Assembly (NCBI GenBank): GCA_037953625.1
Contig: CM075656.1
Location: forward strand, 78,573,001 to 78,637,000
DNA from: Crotalaria pallida
Lineage: Eukaryota > Streptophyta > Magnoliopsida > Fabales > Fabaceae
DNA length: 64,000 nucleotides
Direction of reading: 5' to 3'
Part shown: positions 47,733 through 58,691 of the stretch, in pieces
Position numbering within the stretch: the stretch's first letter is position 1
Layout of the letters: the number at the start of each line of letters is the position of its first letter
Made by a program: the position numbers and the translations under genes
The notes under the pieces: generated by a model
The model's input: only the letters and a program-made list of their open reading frames with translations
What the model was told of the DNA's origin: nothing
The model's database searches: none

Positions 47733-48806
47733 ATGTCAAACCTTGCAAATCTTGAATTTTTTGCCCTTGATATCACTGACAAGAATTATTTGTCATGGGT
47801 TTTAGATGCTGAAATCCTTTTAGATGCAAAAGGTCTTGGAGAGACCATAAAAGAGGGTAATAAGGCATCTAACCAAGATAAGGCTAAGGCTATGATTTTC
47901 TTACGCCATCACCTCCATGAAGGGTTGAAAACAGAATATCTCACTGTTAAAGATCCACTTCTTCTATGGAATAACATAAAAGAGCGCTATGATCATCAAA
48001 AAAACTGTAATTTTGCTTTAAGGCCCGTTATGATTGGATGCATTTGCGCTTACAAGATTTCAAAACTATAAGTGAGTATAACTCGGCCATGTTCAGAATT
48101 ACATCTCAGATGGAATTATGTGGAGAAAAAATCACTGATTCTGATATGTTAGAAAAAACATTATCCACATTTCATGCAAAACAATTGCTCCTACAGCAAC
48201 AATATCGTGAAAAAGGTTTCAAGAAATACTCTCAATTAATTTCTTGTCTTCTTGTGACTGAACAAAATAATGAGTTGTTACTAAAAAAATCATGAATCTC
48301 ATGCAACGGGCACTGCTCCATTCCCTGAAGCGAATGTAGCAACACACAGCCACAATTCCCATGCACAAACTCGTGGTCGTGGTCGTGGCCGCGGTAGTCA
48401 TCGTGGTCGTGGATATGGTTATAGTGGATATGGACCCAGTCGTGGTCGTGGATATAAACAAGGTAGACATAATCGTGGTGGTTATTCGAAACACACATGG
48501 AAAAGGGGTGAAAATACTGAAAAACGACAAGGTGCTGAAATTAGCAAAAATGATGAATACAAATGTGATCGTTGTGGTATCAAAGGCCATTGGGCTCGTG
48601 TATGTCGTACACCTGAACATCTTGTCAAGCCTTACCAAGAATCAATCAAGAAAAAAGGGAAAAATATAGAAACAAATTTTGCTTTTGAAGAAGACAATCC
48701 TGATTACAACCACATGAATACCACCTCTCTAGATGTTTCAGATTTCTTTATTGATCCAAATGAAAATTTTGATTTTCTATCTGGAGATGGAACCACCAAA
48801 ATTTAA
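47733..48806 (+). pseudogene. gag: copia gag, broken by three one-base insertions
   Basis: ATG at 47733. The first frame (MSNLANLEFFALDITDKNYL, WNNIKERYDHQK) runs to about 48005. Extra bases near 48003 and 48020 move the reading into the frame with WMHLRLQDFKTISEYNSAMF and ITDSDMLEKTLSTFHA, which stops at 48293 after one more extra A in an A-run. The third frame has Gly/Arg-rich repeats and the zinc knuckle CDRCGIKGHWARVC (CX2CX4HX4C), ending at the TAA at 48804-48806. The nucleocapsid and capsid parts are otherwise well kept. At least two of the shifts are in homopolymers, so assembly error is possible. Confidence 0.85.
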
Positions 48807-49008
48807 TTAGATGTTATTGGTTTTAGAACATTTTTTTAATGTTTTTATTCTTTTGTTGTTTTTCCTTTTTCCAATAAAGTATTTAGGTCTAGAATGAGTT
48901 TCCTTTTTTTTATGATGAAGTAATAAAGTTTTTATTTTCAAGTATTATCATTTCATTTTTTTTTAAGAATTCATATTAATTATCTATTTTCTTTGTATCG
49001 TAGTAAGA

Positions 49009-52000
49009 ATGAGTATTCCTTTACATGCTTCATTGGTTGGCTACAACTTTAATCATAAAGAAACGTGTCTTGCCGATAGTGGAACAACTCACACAATTCT
49101 CAAGGATAAAAAATATTTCTCCTACCTAGTAATGCAAGAAGCAAACGTTAATACAATATCTGGTAGTACAAATATAATTGAAGGCTCCGGAAGAGCAAAT
49201 ATAATACTACCTAGAGGAACAAAATTGTGTATCAATAATGCATTACTCTCTACTAAGTCTCAAAGAAACTTATTAAGTTTCAAGGATATTCGCCAAAATG
49301 GATATCACATAGAGACAACGAATGAAGGAGGTATTGAATTCCTTTATATTACAAAAGTTATTTCAGATAAGAAATGCATAGTAGAAAAGTTCCCTACTTT
49401 TTCCTCTGGGTTGTACTACACATACATTAGAACAATTGAGATACATCACGTAGCAAACCAAAAGTTTGCAGATAATAATAAGTTCATTGTTTGGCATGAC
49501 CGGTTAGGCTATCCCGGATCTATTATGATGCGAAAAATAATTCAAAATTCTTGTGGACACCAAATGAAGAACCAAAAGATTCTTCAAACTAATTGTCTTT
49601 CATGTGTTGCTTGTCACCAAGGGAAGTTGATCATTCGGCCATCACCTGGGAAAATTGAGTATGAATCACTAACATTTTTGGAACGTATACAAGGTGATTT
49701 ATGTGGGCCAATTGACCCATCATGTGGACCATTTAGATATTTCATGGTTTTAATTGATGCATCAACTAAATGGTCACATGTATGTTTATTATCTACTCGT
49801 AACCATGCATTTGCGAGATTACTTGCTCAATTAATTAGACTTAGAGCACATTTTCCTGATTATCCAATTAAGAAAATACGTCTTGACAATGCTGGTGAAT
49901 TTACGTTCCAAACTTTTAATGATTTTTGCATGTCTATTGGCATTGATGTTGAACATCCTGTGGCACACGTTCATACGCAAAATGGACTTGCGGAAGCACT
50001 TATTAAACGACTACAAATAATTGCAAGGCCATTACTTATGAGATCAAAACTTCCAATAACTGCTTGGGGACATGCAATTTTGCATGCTGCAGCACTAATT
50101 CGCATCAGGCTAACAAGTTTTAACAAATCATCCCCTTTACAAATGGTTTTTGGTCAGGAACCTAATATTTCCCATCTAAGAATTTTCGGATGTGCGGTAT
50201 ATGTTCCTATTGCTCCACCACAACGCAATAAGATGGGACCTCAAAGAAGGTTGGGAATATATGTTGGATATGAATCTTCATCCATAATAAAATATCTCGA
50301 ACCAACAACGGGAAATTTATTCACGGCTCGATTTGCCGATTGTCGTTTTGATGAATCTGTTTTCCCAACATTAGGGGGAGAAAATAAGCAGCCGGAAAAA
50401 GAAATTATTTGGAAAGAATTATCATTATCTTATCTTGATCCTCGTACAAAACAAAGCGAACTTGAAGTTCAAAAGATAATTCATTTGCAAAACTTAGCTA
50501 ACCAATTGCCAGATGCATTCACTGACCTAAAAAGAGTGACTAAGTCACATATTCCAGCTGCTAATGCTCCAATAAAAATTGATGTCCCTGTTGGACAAAA
50601 TACAATTGCAAATGAGTCTGAGGCACGTCTAAAGCGTGGCAGACCTGTCGGTTCCAAAGATAAAAATCCTCGAAAAAGAAAAGGAGCTAAGAAAGAAGAT
50701 GGTCAATTCGAGGATATGGTGACTCTTGAAGAGCCTTCAGACATAATTAATAGTTCAATTCCAGAAGAAACTCAGGTACCTGAAAATTATGAAAACAAAG
50801 AGATCTCAATAAATTATGTCATGAATGGAATTCAATGGAACCGAAATGAAATCGACGTCGACGATATTTTTGCATATAATATAGCGCTTGAAATTATAAA
50901 TGATGAGGATCATGAACCAAAGTCTATTAAGGAATGTAGACAAAGAAATGATTGGCCAAAATGGAAAGACGCAATTGAGGCAGAATTGAATTCACTTGAT
51001 AAGCGACAAGTATTTGGACCTGTAATCCGTACACCTAAAGGCGAAAAGCCAGTTGGATACAAATGGGTTTTTGTGCGAAAGCGAAATGAAAAAGGAGAAA
51101 TTATGAGATATAAAGCAAGATTGGTTGCCCAAGGTTTTTCGCAAAGACCTGGCATTGATTTTGAGGAGACATATTCTCCCGTGGTAGATGCAAGTACTTT
51201 TCGATACTTAATTAGTCTGACAGTACGTGAAGGGCTCGATTTGCGTCTAATGGATGTCGTTACAGCCTATCTATATGGCTCTCTTGAAAATGACATTTAT
51301 ATGAAACTTCCTGAAGGATTTAATTTACCTGAAATATATCATTCAAATTCTCGAGAAGGTTATTCAATTAAATTGAATAAAAGTCTTTATGGATTAAAGC
51401 AATCTGTGCGCATGTGGTATAATCGCTTAAGTGAATATTTAATCAAGGAAGGATATAAAAATGACCCAATTTGTCCATGTATTTTTTTGAAAAGGAGTGG
51501 CAAGGAATTTGCTATAATTGCTGTTTACGTTGATGATTTGAATATTATTGGAACTCCTAACGAGCTTCCAAAAGCTGTAAATTGCTTGAAGAAAGAATTT
51601 AAGATGAAGGATCTGGGAAGAACAAAGTTTTGTGTTGGTTTACAAATGGAATATTTAAATAATGGAATTTTGGTACATCAGGAAACTTATACTGCAAAGG
51701 TTCTTAAGCGATTTTACATGGATAAAGCACATCCATTATGTAGTCCAACGGTTGTAAGGTCACTTGATGTGAATAAAGATCCTTTTAGACCTAAAGAAGA
51801 AGATGAAGAACTACTTGGTCCTGAAGTACCATATCTTAGTGCGATTGGGGCATTAATGTATCTTTCTAGTCACACACGACCTGATATATCATTTGCTGTT
51901 AATTTATTGGCAAGACATAGTTCTTCACCTACAAGGAGGCACTGGAATGGAGTTAAGCATATACTTCGTTACCTTAAAGGTACAATGGATATGGGTTTGT

Positions 52001-52545
52001 TTTACTCAAATATGACTAAATCAAATCTTATCGGTTATGCCGATGCAGGTTATCTATCTGACCCTCATAATGGTCGATCGCAAACCGGTTATGTATTTAC
52101 ATGCGGTGACACAGCTATTTCATGGCGATCTATGAAACAAACGATTACTGCCACTTCGTCTAATCATGCGGAAATTTTAGCATTACATGAGGCAAGTCGA
52201 GAATGTGTTTGGCTAAGATCTGTAATTCAACACATACAACAAAATTGTGGTATATTATTTGAAAAAATGAATCCGACCATTCTATATGAAGATAATGCTG
52301 CATGTATTGCCCAATTGAAAGAAGGATACATTAAAGGAGATAGAACAAAACATATTTCCCCAAAATTTTTTTATGCTCATGACCTACAGAAAAATGGTGA
52401 CATAAGTGTTCAACAAGTTCGTTCAAGCGAGAATTTAGCATATCTTTTTACAAAGTCTTTACCAACTACAACATTCCAGCAACTAATACAGAAGATTGGT
52501 CTTCGTCGTTTCAAAGATATTTGTTCACATGAGGGGGAGCAATAA
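49009..52545 (+). CDS. pol: copia pol polyprotein (protease, integrase, reverse transcriptase, RNase H)
   Basis: Open frame of 1178 codons without interruption. The aspartic protease has LADSGTTHTI (about residues 21-30). The pre-integrase region has WHDRLGYPG (about 163-171) and a CX2C pair. The integrase catalytic triad is visible as QGDLCG (Asp about 230), LDNAGEF (Asp about 292) and NGLAEALI (Glu about 329), with the 35-residue spacing expected. The reverse transcriptase carries the VTAYLYGSLENDIYM and YVDDLNIIG (about 838-846) motifs. RNase H begins near YADAGYLSD (about 1010). A few family consensus residues are altered (HDRLGYPG for HDRLGHPG, LKQSVRMWY for LKQSGRMWY). Since gag is in a separate, earlier frame, the start at 49009 may be used only after cleavage or frameshift; the true N-terminus is uncertain. 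Confidence 0.95.
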   Translation: MSIPLHASLVGYNFNHKETCLADSGTTHTILKDKKYFSYLVMQEANVNTISGSTNIIEGSGRANIILPRGTKLCINNALLSTKSQRNLLSFKDIRQNGYHIETTNEGGIEFLYITKVISDKKCIVEKFPTFSSGLYYTYIRTIEIHHVANQKFADNNKFIVWHDRLGYPGSIMMRKIIQNSCGHQMKNQKILQTNCLSCVACHQGKLIIRPSPGKIEYESLTFLERIQGDLCGPIDPSCGPFRYFMVLIDASTKWSHVCLLSTRNHAFARLLAQLIRLRAHFPDYPIKKIRLDNAGEFTFQTFNDFCMSIGIDVEHPVAHVHTQNGLAEALIKRLQIIARPLLMRSKLPITAWGHAILHAAALIRIRLTSFNKSSPLQMVFGQEPNISHLRIFGCAVYVPIAPPQRNKMGPQRRLGIYVGYESSSIIKYLEPTTGNLFTARFADCRFDESVFPTLGGENKQPEKEIIWKELSLSYLDPRTKQSELEVQKIIHLQNLANQLPDAFTDLKRVTKSHIPAANAPIKIDVPVGQNTIANESEARLKRGRPVGSKDKNPRKRKGAKKEDGQFEDMVTLEEPSDIINSSIPEETQVPENYENKEISINYVMNGIQWNRNEIDVDDIFAYNIALEIINDEDHEPKSIKECRQRNDWPKWKDAIEAELNSLDKRQVFGPVIRTPKGEKPVGYKWVFVRKRNEKGEIMRYKARLVAQGFSQRPGIDFEETYSPVVDASTFRYLISLTVREGLDLRLMDVVTAYLYGSLENDIYMKLPEGFNLPEIYHSNSREGYSIKLNKSLYGLKQSVRMWYNRLSEYLIKEGYKNDPICPCIFLKRSGKEFAIIAVYVDDLNIIGTPNELPKAVNCLKKEFKMKDLGRTKFCVGLQMEYLNNGILVHQETYTAKVLKRFYMDKAHPLCSPTVVRSLDVNKDPFRPKEEDEELLGPEVPYLSAIGALMYLSSHTRPDISFAVNLLARHSSSPTRRHWNGVKHILRYLKGTMDMGLFYSNMTKSNLIGYADAGYLSDPHNGRSQTGYVFTCGDTAISWRSMKQTITATSSNHAEILALHEASRECVWLRSVIQHIQQNCGILFEKMNPTILYEDNAACIAQLKEGYIKGDRTKHISPKFFYAHDLQKNGDISVQQVRSSENLAYLFTKSLPTTTFQQLIQKIGLRRFKDICSHEGEQ

Positions 52546-52738
52546 ATACGCACTGCACTCTTTTTCCCTTATGCACGGTTTTATCCCATTGGGTTTTCCT
52601 GGTGAGGTTTTTAATGAGGCAGTATTCATTTGCGTATCAAAATTATGTACTCTTTTTCTTTCATTAAGTTTCATAGTTTTTTTTTGTTAGTAAAGTTTTT
52701 AATGAGGCATATTTTTGTAATAGTCATCCAAGGGGGAG

Positions 52739-52987
52739 TGTTATAAACAATTCATATTTATCCAATTAGTGGATGACTATCTATTGGATTGAGTTTATCT
52801 CTATTAGCTTGGGTTTATCCTTCTTTGTGTTTATCTTTAGTTGAAACCACTTCATATCAGGGTTTCCTATCTCCCTATAAATAGGACTCACCTATGATGT
52901 AAAATGTACACTGAATATATCATAATATATTGTTGCCTCTCTTCTCCTCCTTCTCTCTTCTTCCTTATTTGCATACGTTTCATAACA
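52739..52987 (+). repeat. 3' LTR of the copia element
   Basis: 249 bp, four differences from the 5' LTR, and followed by the ttatg duplication. Confidence 0.95.
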
Positions 52988-52992
52988 TTATG

Positions 52993-53529
52993 CATTTTTT
53001 TAAGCTTAAATACCAAAATGGTTTTTGTAAATATTGACTCTTTGAAATTGGTTCTTGCAAAAAAAAAACTATATGTTTTGGTGCTGCATTTAAAAAATAT
53101 TTTGGTTTTGATTCCTCCTGTTAAATTAATTTCGATTCGCATAATTATATTAGTAGTTTGCTTTGGTTCATATGTTGTTAGATTTGATAAATTTTGGTCA
53201 CTTTATAATTTAGTTTTTGAATTTGTTCTCTTATGTAATTGAAGTTGTTTTTTTTACTCTTGAGAATCAATGCAAGAATGTCATCCTTAATTAGTCATAG
53301 AATTAACTACATGTATTATATTTTTGTCATTTTTCATCCACATTTAATATAAGAGACCAAAATCAAAACATTTTGTAATTGTAGCGATAAAAGCTCTTTT
53401 TTTTCAGAGATTAATTTCAAAAGGATCAATATTTAAAAGGATTAACGTTTTTATATTGATGAAAAAAAGTATGAATATGTTATGTTGAGTATATTGGAAA
53501 TATTTGCATAAATAAACACTTTATTAAAT
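52993..53529. other. spacer, no gene
   Basis: AT-rich sequence with aaatggtttttgtaaatatt and ggttttgattcctcctgtt motifs that resemble the ends of the TIR elements nearby. Open frames on both strands are low-complexity. Confidence 0.35.
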
Positions 53530-54887
53530 GGCTTAATTATATTTATAATTATTTTTTGGCTTAATTGCATAATCGGTCCTTTATCTTATTTATTAGATTC
53601 ATTTTGATCCTTTATTTTTTTTTTTGCAATTTACTGGTCCTTTATTTTTTTTTAAAGATTCAGTTTGGTCCTTCCGTTAAAATAAAGTTAAATGAGAAGG
53701 AATATTCCAAGAATATTCTCTCTTCTAGGCTTAATTGCACAATTGGTCATTTATCTTATTTATTAGATTCACTTTGGTTCTTTATCTTAATATTCCAAGA
53801 ATATTCCCTCTTTTTCTTCCTCTTCCTCTGCCCTCTCCTTACAGCGGCGACAGCTACCATGGGCGCCGCCGCCACCTCCCATGCCACCGTTGCCGCCATT
53901 TTTAGAAATTAAGACCCTAGAATTCGGATTTTGAGGAAAAAAGAACGAAAAACACGAATTTGTTGGGGGAATAATGAAAATAAAGCTTAAAAACCGTGAA
54001 AAATTGAAGAATGTTGAAGAAATTTGATGATTTTCGAGGGAAGAGGGTGTGAGCCCATGGTGGCTGTCGCCGCTGTAAGGAGAGAGCAGAGGAAGAGGAA
54101 GAAGAAGAGAGAATATTCTTGGAATATTAAGATAAAGGACCAAAGTGAATCTAATAAATAAGATAAATGACCAATTATGCAATTAAGCCTAGAAGGGGGA
54201 ATATTCTTGAAATATTCCTTCTCATTTAACTTTATTTTAACGGAAGGACCAAACTGAATCTTTTAAAAAAAATAAAGGACCAGTAAATTGCAAAAAAAAG
54301 ATAAAGGACCAAAGTGAATCTAATAAATAAGATAAATGACCAATTATGCAATTAAGCCTTATTTTTTTAAGATTTATTTTGGTTCTTAATTTATTTTTTT
54401 TATTTTGGTCCTTTATTTTTTTTTCAAAAAATTCAATTTCGTCATTCTATCGTAGCAGTTCTAGTTTTATTGAAATATTCATACTCATTGTCAGAAAATG
54501 ACAAATGTTGCTGGAATTTGGAAATATTTCAGGCCACCACTCAATAAGAATAGGAACAATAGTACTGCTACGCTAATGGTGGAGCAATCTGGCTCGCGAT
54601 ATGATTAATCGATATGGATATAAATGATAATGAGATAAAGATATGAACGAATATGACATTAAGAACTCTATTGAGATAGTAGCATAAAAATATTTGTTAA
54701 GTTCTATCAATGGAATGCAATAAGTGTGAATATTACGGTAAAACTAAAATTATTATTACCGAAGGACCATATTGAATTTTTTGAAATAAAATATAGGATC
54801 CAAATAAGTAAAAAAAATTAAAGACTATAAATAAATTTTGAAAATAAAATAAAGGACAAAAATGTAATTAAACAATCATTTTATCAA
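53530..54887. mobile_element. outer foldback element split by another of the same group
   Basis: Its left arm starts ggcttaattatatttataat, is cut by the insertion at 53558-54358, and resumes at 54368 (aagatttattttggttctta, tattttggtcctttatttt). The right arm is the inverse (aaaggacaaaaatgtaatta at its end). Rejoining the left arm across one copy of the duplication restores the order seen in the inverted right arm. Confidence 0.6.
53558..54358. mobile_element. foldback MULE-like element with perfect 9-bp duplication
   Basis: It begins ggcttaattgcataatcgg and ends accaattatgcaattaagcc, inverse partners. The arms are about 300 bp each. The 9-bp duplication ttatttttt is exact at 53549-53557 and 54359-54367, the size made by Mutator-type transposases. 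The arms also contain a second internal set of ggcttaattgc ends at about 53729 and 54189. The centre (53850-54050) is GC-rich and gives an Ala-rich frame without known domain. Confidence 0.8.
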
Positions 54888-55413
54888 AAATGAATCTTAA
54901 AAATAAAATAAAATCAAGTACAACCAGACATAGACAGAAATAAACAAACATTTTATTAAAAAAAAGGTTTATTTATATCTTTAACCCATTAAAGTTCAGC
55001 GTGTTTTGGTTTTAATCTCTGGAAGTTATTTTGACCGGGACTATTCCTTATATTTTCAAACATTTTGGTTTTGGTCTCATCCGTTATTTGTTTATATAGC
55101 TAGCGGAACATCACATCAACAGTCCATGTGGTCTGAAGTGAAACCAAATACATGATATAACGTGGATGATACAAATTCACGGACACAAAATGGTCAGATA
55201 CGCAAAATGGTCCCGTACGCAAAATTTTGAGTTCATAGGCCTGAATTATCCATGTCACGTCACCTATTTGGCGTTACCTCACACCTCGAGGCAGCTGATG
55301 TGGATTTTTGTTAACAATGTCAGCAAATAACTGATTTTTTGTAACGGAGGGGACCGAAACCAAAATGTTTGAAAAATTAAGGACTGTCCCGATCAAAATA
55401 ACTTATAAGAACT

Positions 55414-56189
55414 TGTTCTGTCGTAGGATTACAGTACTTAGACAATTCGGTCTAAGAATCCAGCAATCCCACTCTTGATGTCAGACGCGAAATGAGCACC
55501 TTGAATACCAAGATACGCGCTCTCTTGTCGTTTTCAGCTTTGGGGGGGGTGGTGTGTGTGCTTGTGTGAGTTGAGTTAGTTCATACCTGTTAGCTTACCA
55601 GGTATCTTATACACATACCAGCGTTGTCCGTATTGATGACCGCTTTCATGTGGCGGGTAAGATTCCTCCAAACGGCTCTGATATGATGGCTGGTATTAAA
55701 GTGTATGGAATCCTATGCTAGTGGTGTGAATGGGATTCCTTCAGGCTTCTTAATGCATATGTCCAAATTCATACCGGTATAACGGTCTTGAGACCATATC
55801 CGAATCCATCCTTCAAGACTCGCTCTAGGTATCGTATCTGGTATCCTGTTTGGATAGTGCCTCCCAACTCAATCCGGATTCAGCTTTAATGGGCTACTCC
55901 TAGCCTCAATTCGGAATCCGGTTCCTTTGGTCAATTCGGCCTCAATCCGGCGGTGGCCTCTGGGCCTAGTGGACCTCGTCAATCCGGCCTCAATCCGGCC
56001 GTGGCATCTGGGCCTAGTGGACCTCGTCAATCCGGCCTCAATCCGGTATCTGAATCTGGCCTGAATCCGGCCTGGTTGGGCCTCTCAATGTCCCAATCCG
56101 GTATCTGAATCCGGTCTGGTTGGGCCTCTCAATGTCCCAATCCGGTATCTGAATCCGGCATACCGATTCCATTTACATGGTCCATAACA
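55414..56189 (-). repeat. 3' LTR (left copy) of the gag-only element
   Basis: 776 bp, nearly identical to the right copy except for small indels in an internal minisatellite (55925-56165) built from aatccgg/ccggcct words. Confidence 0.88.
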
Positions 56190-56860
56190 GTAGCCCCCCA
56201 AGTTATGGTTTATGAATATGAGCCATGAGTTTCAAGTGACTTCATCAATTCAATCCAGCTGCACTGATCATACCGGATTACCGACTTCGAGATGCTGGTT
56301 TTGTCTTTGTGTATCCATACAATTGTTGATCCATGGAAATCCTATTCTAGCCAGCGAATGGTTTTCCATTTAACTTATTAGTCTTTTACATTCAAGACTA
56401 ACAGGGACCATACTAGATACATGGGTGGTGTTCATTTTGTACAAGAACATCTTCTACCCATTTCTCTCCTTATCTGATGGCTAGTCAAATAAGTGGTGTA
56501 TTTAGCTTTGGATACTGAATTCTTATATCCGGATTTGGATTTTTTGACCGTTTTGCCGAATTCATGGTATTAACAACTCATGTTTTAGACCGAGATGTCG
56601 AATTCCTGATGCTGATGTGAGGCACTCTTTGAATCTGAAAAAGATTAGACTCACTCATGGGGTCTTTGATTAAAGGAAACCGGTCTGAGACGACCAGCTC
56701 ATGGGGGTATAACACTTAATTCGGCTTTTCTATTAACCCTGCAACTCATGGAATTTTCAGGATTCTTATTAATAAAATGGAAACTACCATAACTTGGACG
56801 AGACAATGGTCCACATGACCTTCTTTCAAAACAGAAACAAACTAAAAATACGACAGTGGT

Positions 56861-57850
56861 CTATAAGACTTTCTTGGCAAAACTATCCTGAGCTTTCTGG
56901 TACTCCTCTAAATTGATGTATTTTTCAGCCCTTTCCATCACCTCGTCCATAGTTTTGATCTTGTGCATCACCAAATAGTCTGTAAAATTTCCTGGCCTCA
57001 GAGCGCGCATTAAGATATGAAGGGCCACCGAAGCCTCTATGTCACTGATAGACAAATACTCTGTATTAAAGCGAGTGAGGAAGTCTCTCAATGGCTCCCC
57101 CTTTTCCTGCTTAATTTGAGATAAGTGGTGTTCGGACTTTGGCTGCGCTTTACTTGTTGTGAAGTGTCCCAGGAACTTGCCAGCCAAATCCTTCCATCCT
57201 GTTATCGAATCAGGTTCCAATTTAGAATACCAGCGCAAAGCCGCTTTTTTCAGAGTCAAGGGGAACATGCGACACTTGTACGCATCCTTAGCCCCTTGAC
57301 ATGTCATTGCAACCAGAAAGCTGTCAATATGCTCCTGTGGATCTGAGTTCCCAAAACATGGATCTACGTTGGCTGGAGCTTTGAGGTTCTCGGGCATGGG
57401 GAAAGCCATTATGTTTTCTGAAAATGGGTGATCCTTTTCCTCAGGTTCCTCCACCAATTCCACTTCATTTCCTTTACCCACGTCTGACTGGGCTGTTCCC
57501 TTTCTTAATTCCTTCAGCAACTTATCCTGTTCATCCAGCCGTTTACGCAAACGAGCCAGTTCTGTTTCCATGTTGGCTTTCCTCTGCGAACACCCGCCGG
57601 ATGACCCCTTACTCTCATGTCGAGAATGCGAAGGGCTTCCTCCTCTAGTGGGGGGCCTCTGTCGCGATCTTTCCTGCTCCTGCTGAGGTTCCTCTTGTCT
57701 TGAACGCTCCTGTTCTACCCTTCTCCTTCCTTCACTCAACCGCTCCCTGAGGTCCCTCTGACGAGAAGGTGTTTGTTCTCCATTTTTCCTCCCTTCCTGC
57801 ATGCTATGGTGGCTGGGTTCAGCACGTTCCTCTTGTGACTGATTTTCCAT
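56861..57850 (-). CDS. gag: gypsy-type Gag protein
   Basis: Minus-strand frame with the first good ATG at 57848-57850 (MENQSQEERAEPSHHSMQ), ending at 56861 (329 aa). The N-terminal third is rich in Arg, Glu, Gln and Ser, followed by a short coiled-coil-like stretch (ELARLRKRLDEQDKLLKEL). The retrotransposon gag core follows: PENLKAPANVDPCFGNSDPQ, CRMFPLTLKKAALRWYSKLE, ITGWKDLAGKFLGHF, EPLRDFLTRFNTEYLSI. No zinc knuckle or protease follows it; the frame ends at a stop shortly after EKYINLEEYQKA. Intact and uninterrupted. Confidence 0.88.
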   Translation of the reverse strand: MENQSQEERAEPSHHSMQEGRKNGEQTPSRQRDLRERLSEGRRRVEQERSRQEEPQQEQERSRQRPPTRGGSPSHSRHESKGSSGGCSQRKANMETELARLRKRLDEQDKLLKELRKGTAQSDVGKGNEVELVEEPEEKDHPFSENIMAFPMPENLKAPANVDPCFGNSDPQEHIDSFLVAMTCQGAKDAYKCRMFPLTLKKAALRWYSKLEPDSITGWKDLAGKFLGHFTTSKAQPKSEHHLSQIKQEKGEPLRDFLTRFNTEYLSISDIEASVALHILMRALRPGNFTDYLVMHKIKTMDEVMERAEKYINLEEYQKAQDSFAKKVL

Positions 57851-57905
57851 GGACTTCTTCAAAAAGTGGTGGGAATAAGTTTCTCGCTCCCACTGTGGTC
57901 GCCAA

Positions 57906-58691
57906 TGTTCTGTCGTAGGATTACAGTACTTAGACAATTCGGTCTAAGAATCCAGCAATCCCACTCTTGATGTCAGACGCGAAATGAGCACCTTGAATAC
58001 CAAGATACACACTCTCTTGTCGTTTTTAGCTTTGGGGGGGTGGTGTGTGTGCTTGTGTGAGTTGAGTTAGTTCATACCTGTTAGCTTACCAGGTATCTTA
58101 TACACATACCAGCGTTGTCCGTATTGATGACCGCTTTCATGTGGCGGGTAAGATTCCTCCAAACGGCTCTGATATGATGGCTGGTATTAAAGTGTATGGA
58201 ATCCTATGCTAGTGGTGTGAATGAGATTCCTTCAGGCTTCTTAGTGCACATGTCCAAATTCATACCGGTATAACGGTCTTGAGACCATATCCGAATCCAT
58301 CCTTCAAGACTCGCTCTAGGTATCGTATCTGGTATCCTGTTTGGATAGTGCCTCCCAACTCAATCCGGATTCAGCTTTAATGGGCTACTCCTAGCCTCAA
58401 TTCGGAATCTGGTTCCTTTGGTCAATTCGGCCTCAATCCGGCGGTGGCCTCTGGGCCTAGTGGACCTCGTCAATCCGGCCTCAATCCGGTGGTGGCATCT
58501 GGGCCTAGTGGACCTCGTCAATCCGGCCTCAATCCGGTATCTGAATCCGGCCTGAATCCGGCCTGGTTGGGCCTCTCAATGTCCCAATCCGGTATCTGAA
58601 TCCGGCCTGAATCCGGCCTGGTTGGGCCTCTCAATGTCCCAATCCGGTATCTGAATCCGGCATACCGGTTCCGTTTACATGGTCCATAACA
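57906..58691 (-). repeat. 5' LTR (right copy) of the gag-only element
   Basis: 786 bp. It has one more internal repeat stretch (cctgaatccggcctggttgg at about 58604) than the left copy. Confidence 0.88.

Larger units (their letters stand above)
46943..52992 (+). mobile_element. Ty1/copia LTR retrotransposon, recent insertion
   Basis: Direct LTRs of 249 bp (46948-47196 and 52739-52987) begin TGTTATAAAC and end TTTCATAACA. They are bracketed by the 5-bp duplication ttatg (46943-46947, 52988-52992). The two LTRs differ at four positions. A likely primer-binding site (gttatcagcacga) follows the first LTR at 47198, and the polypurine tract aagggggag stands at 52730-52738. Gag lies at 47733-48806 (three frameshifts) and an intact pol at 49009-52545. 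The domain order protease-integrase-RT-RNase H is that of copia elements. The lineage within copia is not assigned. Confidence 0.97.
55414..58691 (-). mobile_element. gag-only gypsy-type LTR retrotransposon (TR-GAG-like)
   Basis: Direct LTRs of 776 bp (55414-56189) and 786 bp (57906-58691) flank 1.7 kb of internal DNA. It lies on the minus strand: the primer-binding site (ttggcgaccacagtggg, tRNA-Arg-like) is next to the right LTR at about 57889-57905, and the polypurine tract (cttggggggct) is beside the left LTR at 56193-56203. LTR ends are TG...CA. The 5-bp flanks gaact and taact match at four of five. Only gag is present; protease, RT and integrase are absent, so it must move in trans. Confidence 0.88.

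Noticed and set aside
48219..48669. Long Thr/Ile- and Val-rich frames on both strands
   Set aside because: Out-of-frame readings of the Gly/Arg-rich part of copia gag.
53565..54182. Hydrophobic open frames on both strands
   Set aside because: T-rich arms of the foldback element read as Phe/Leu/Ile. No protein family.
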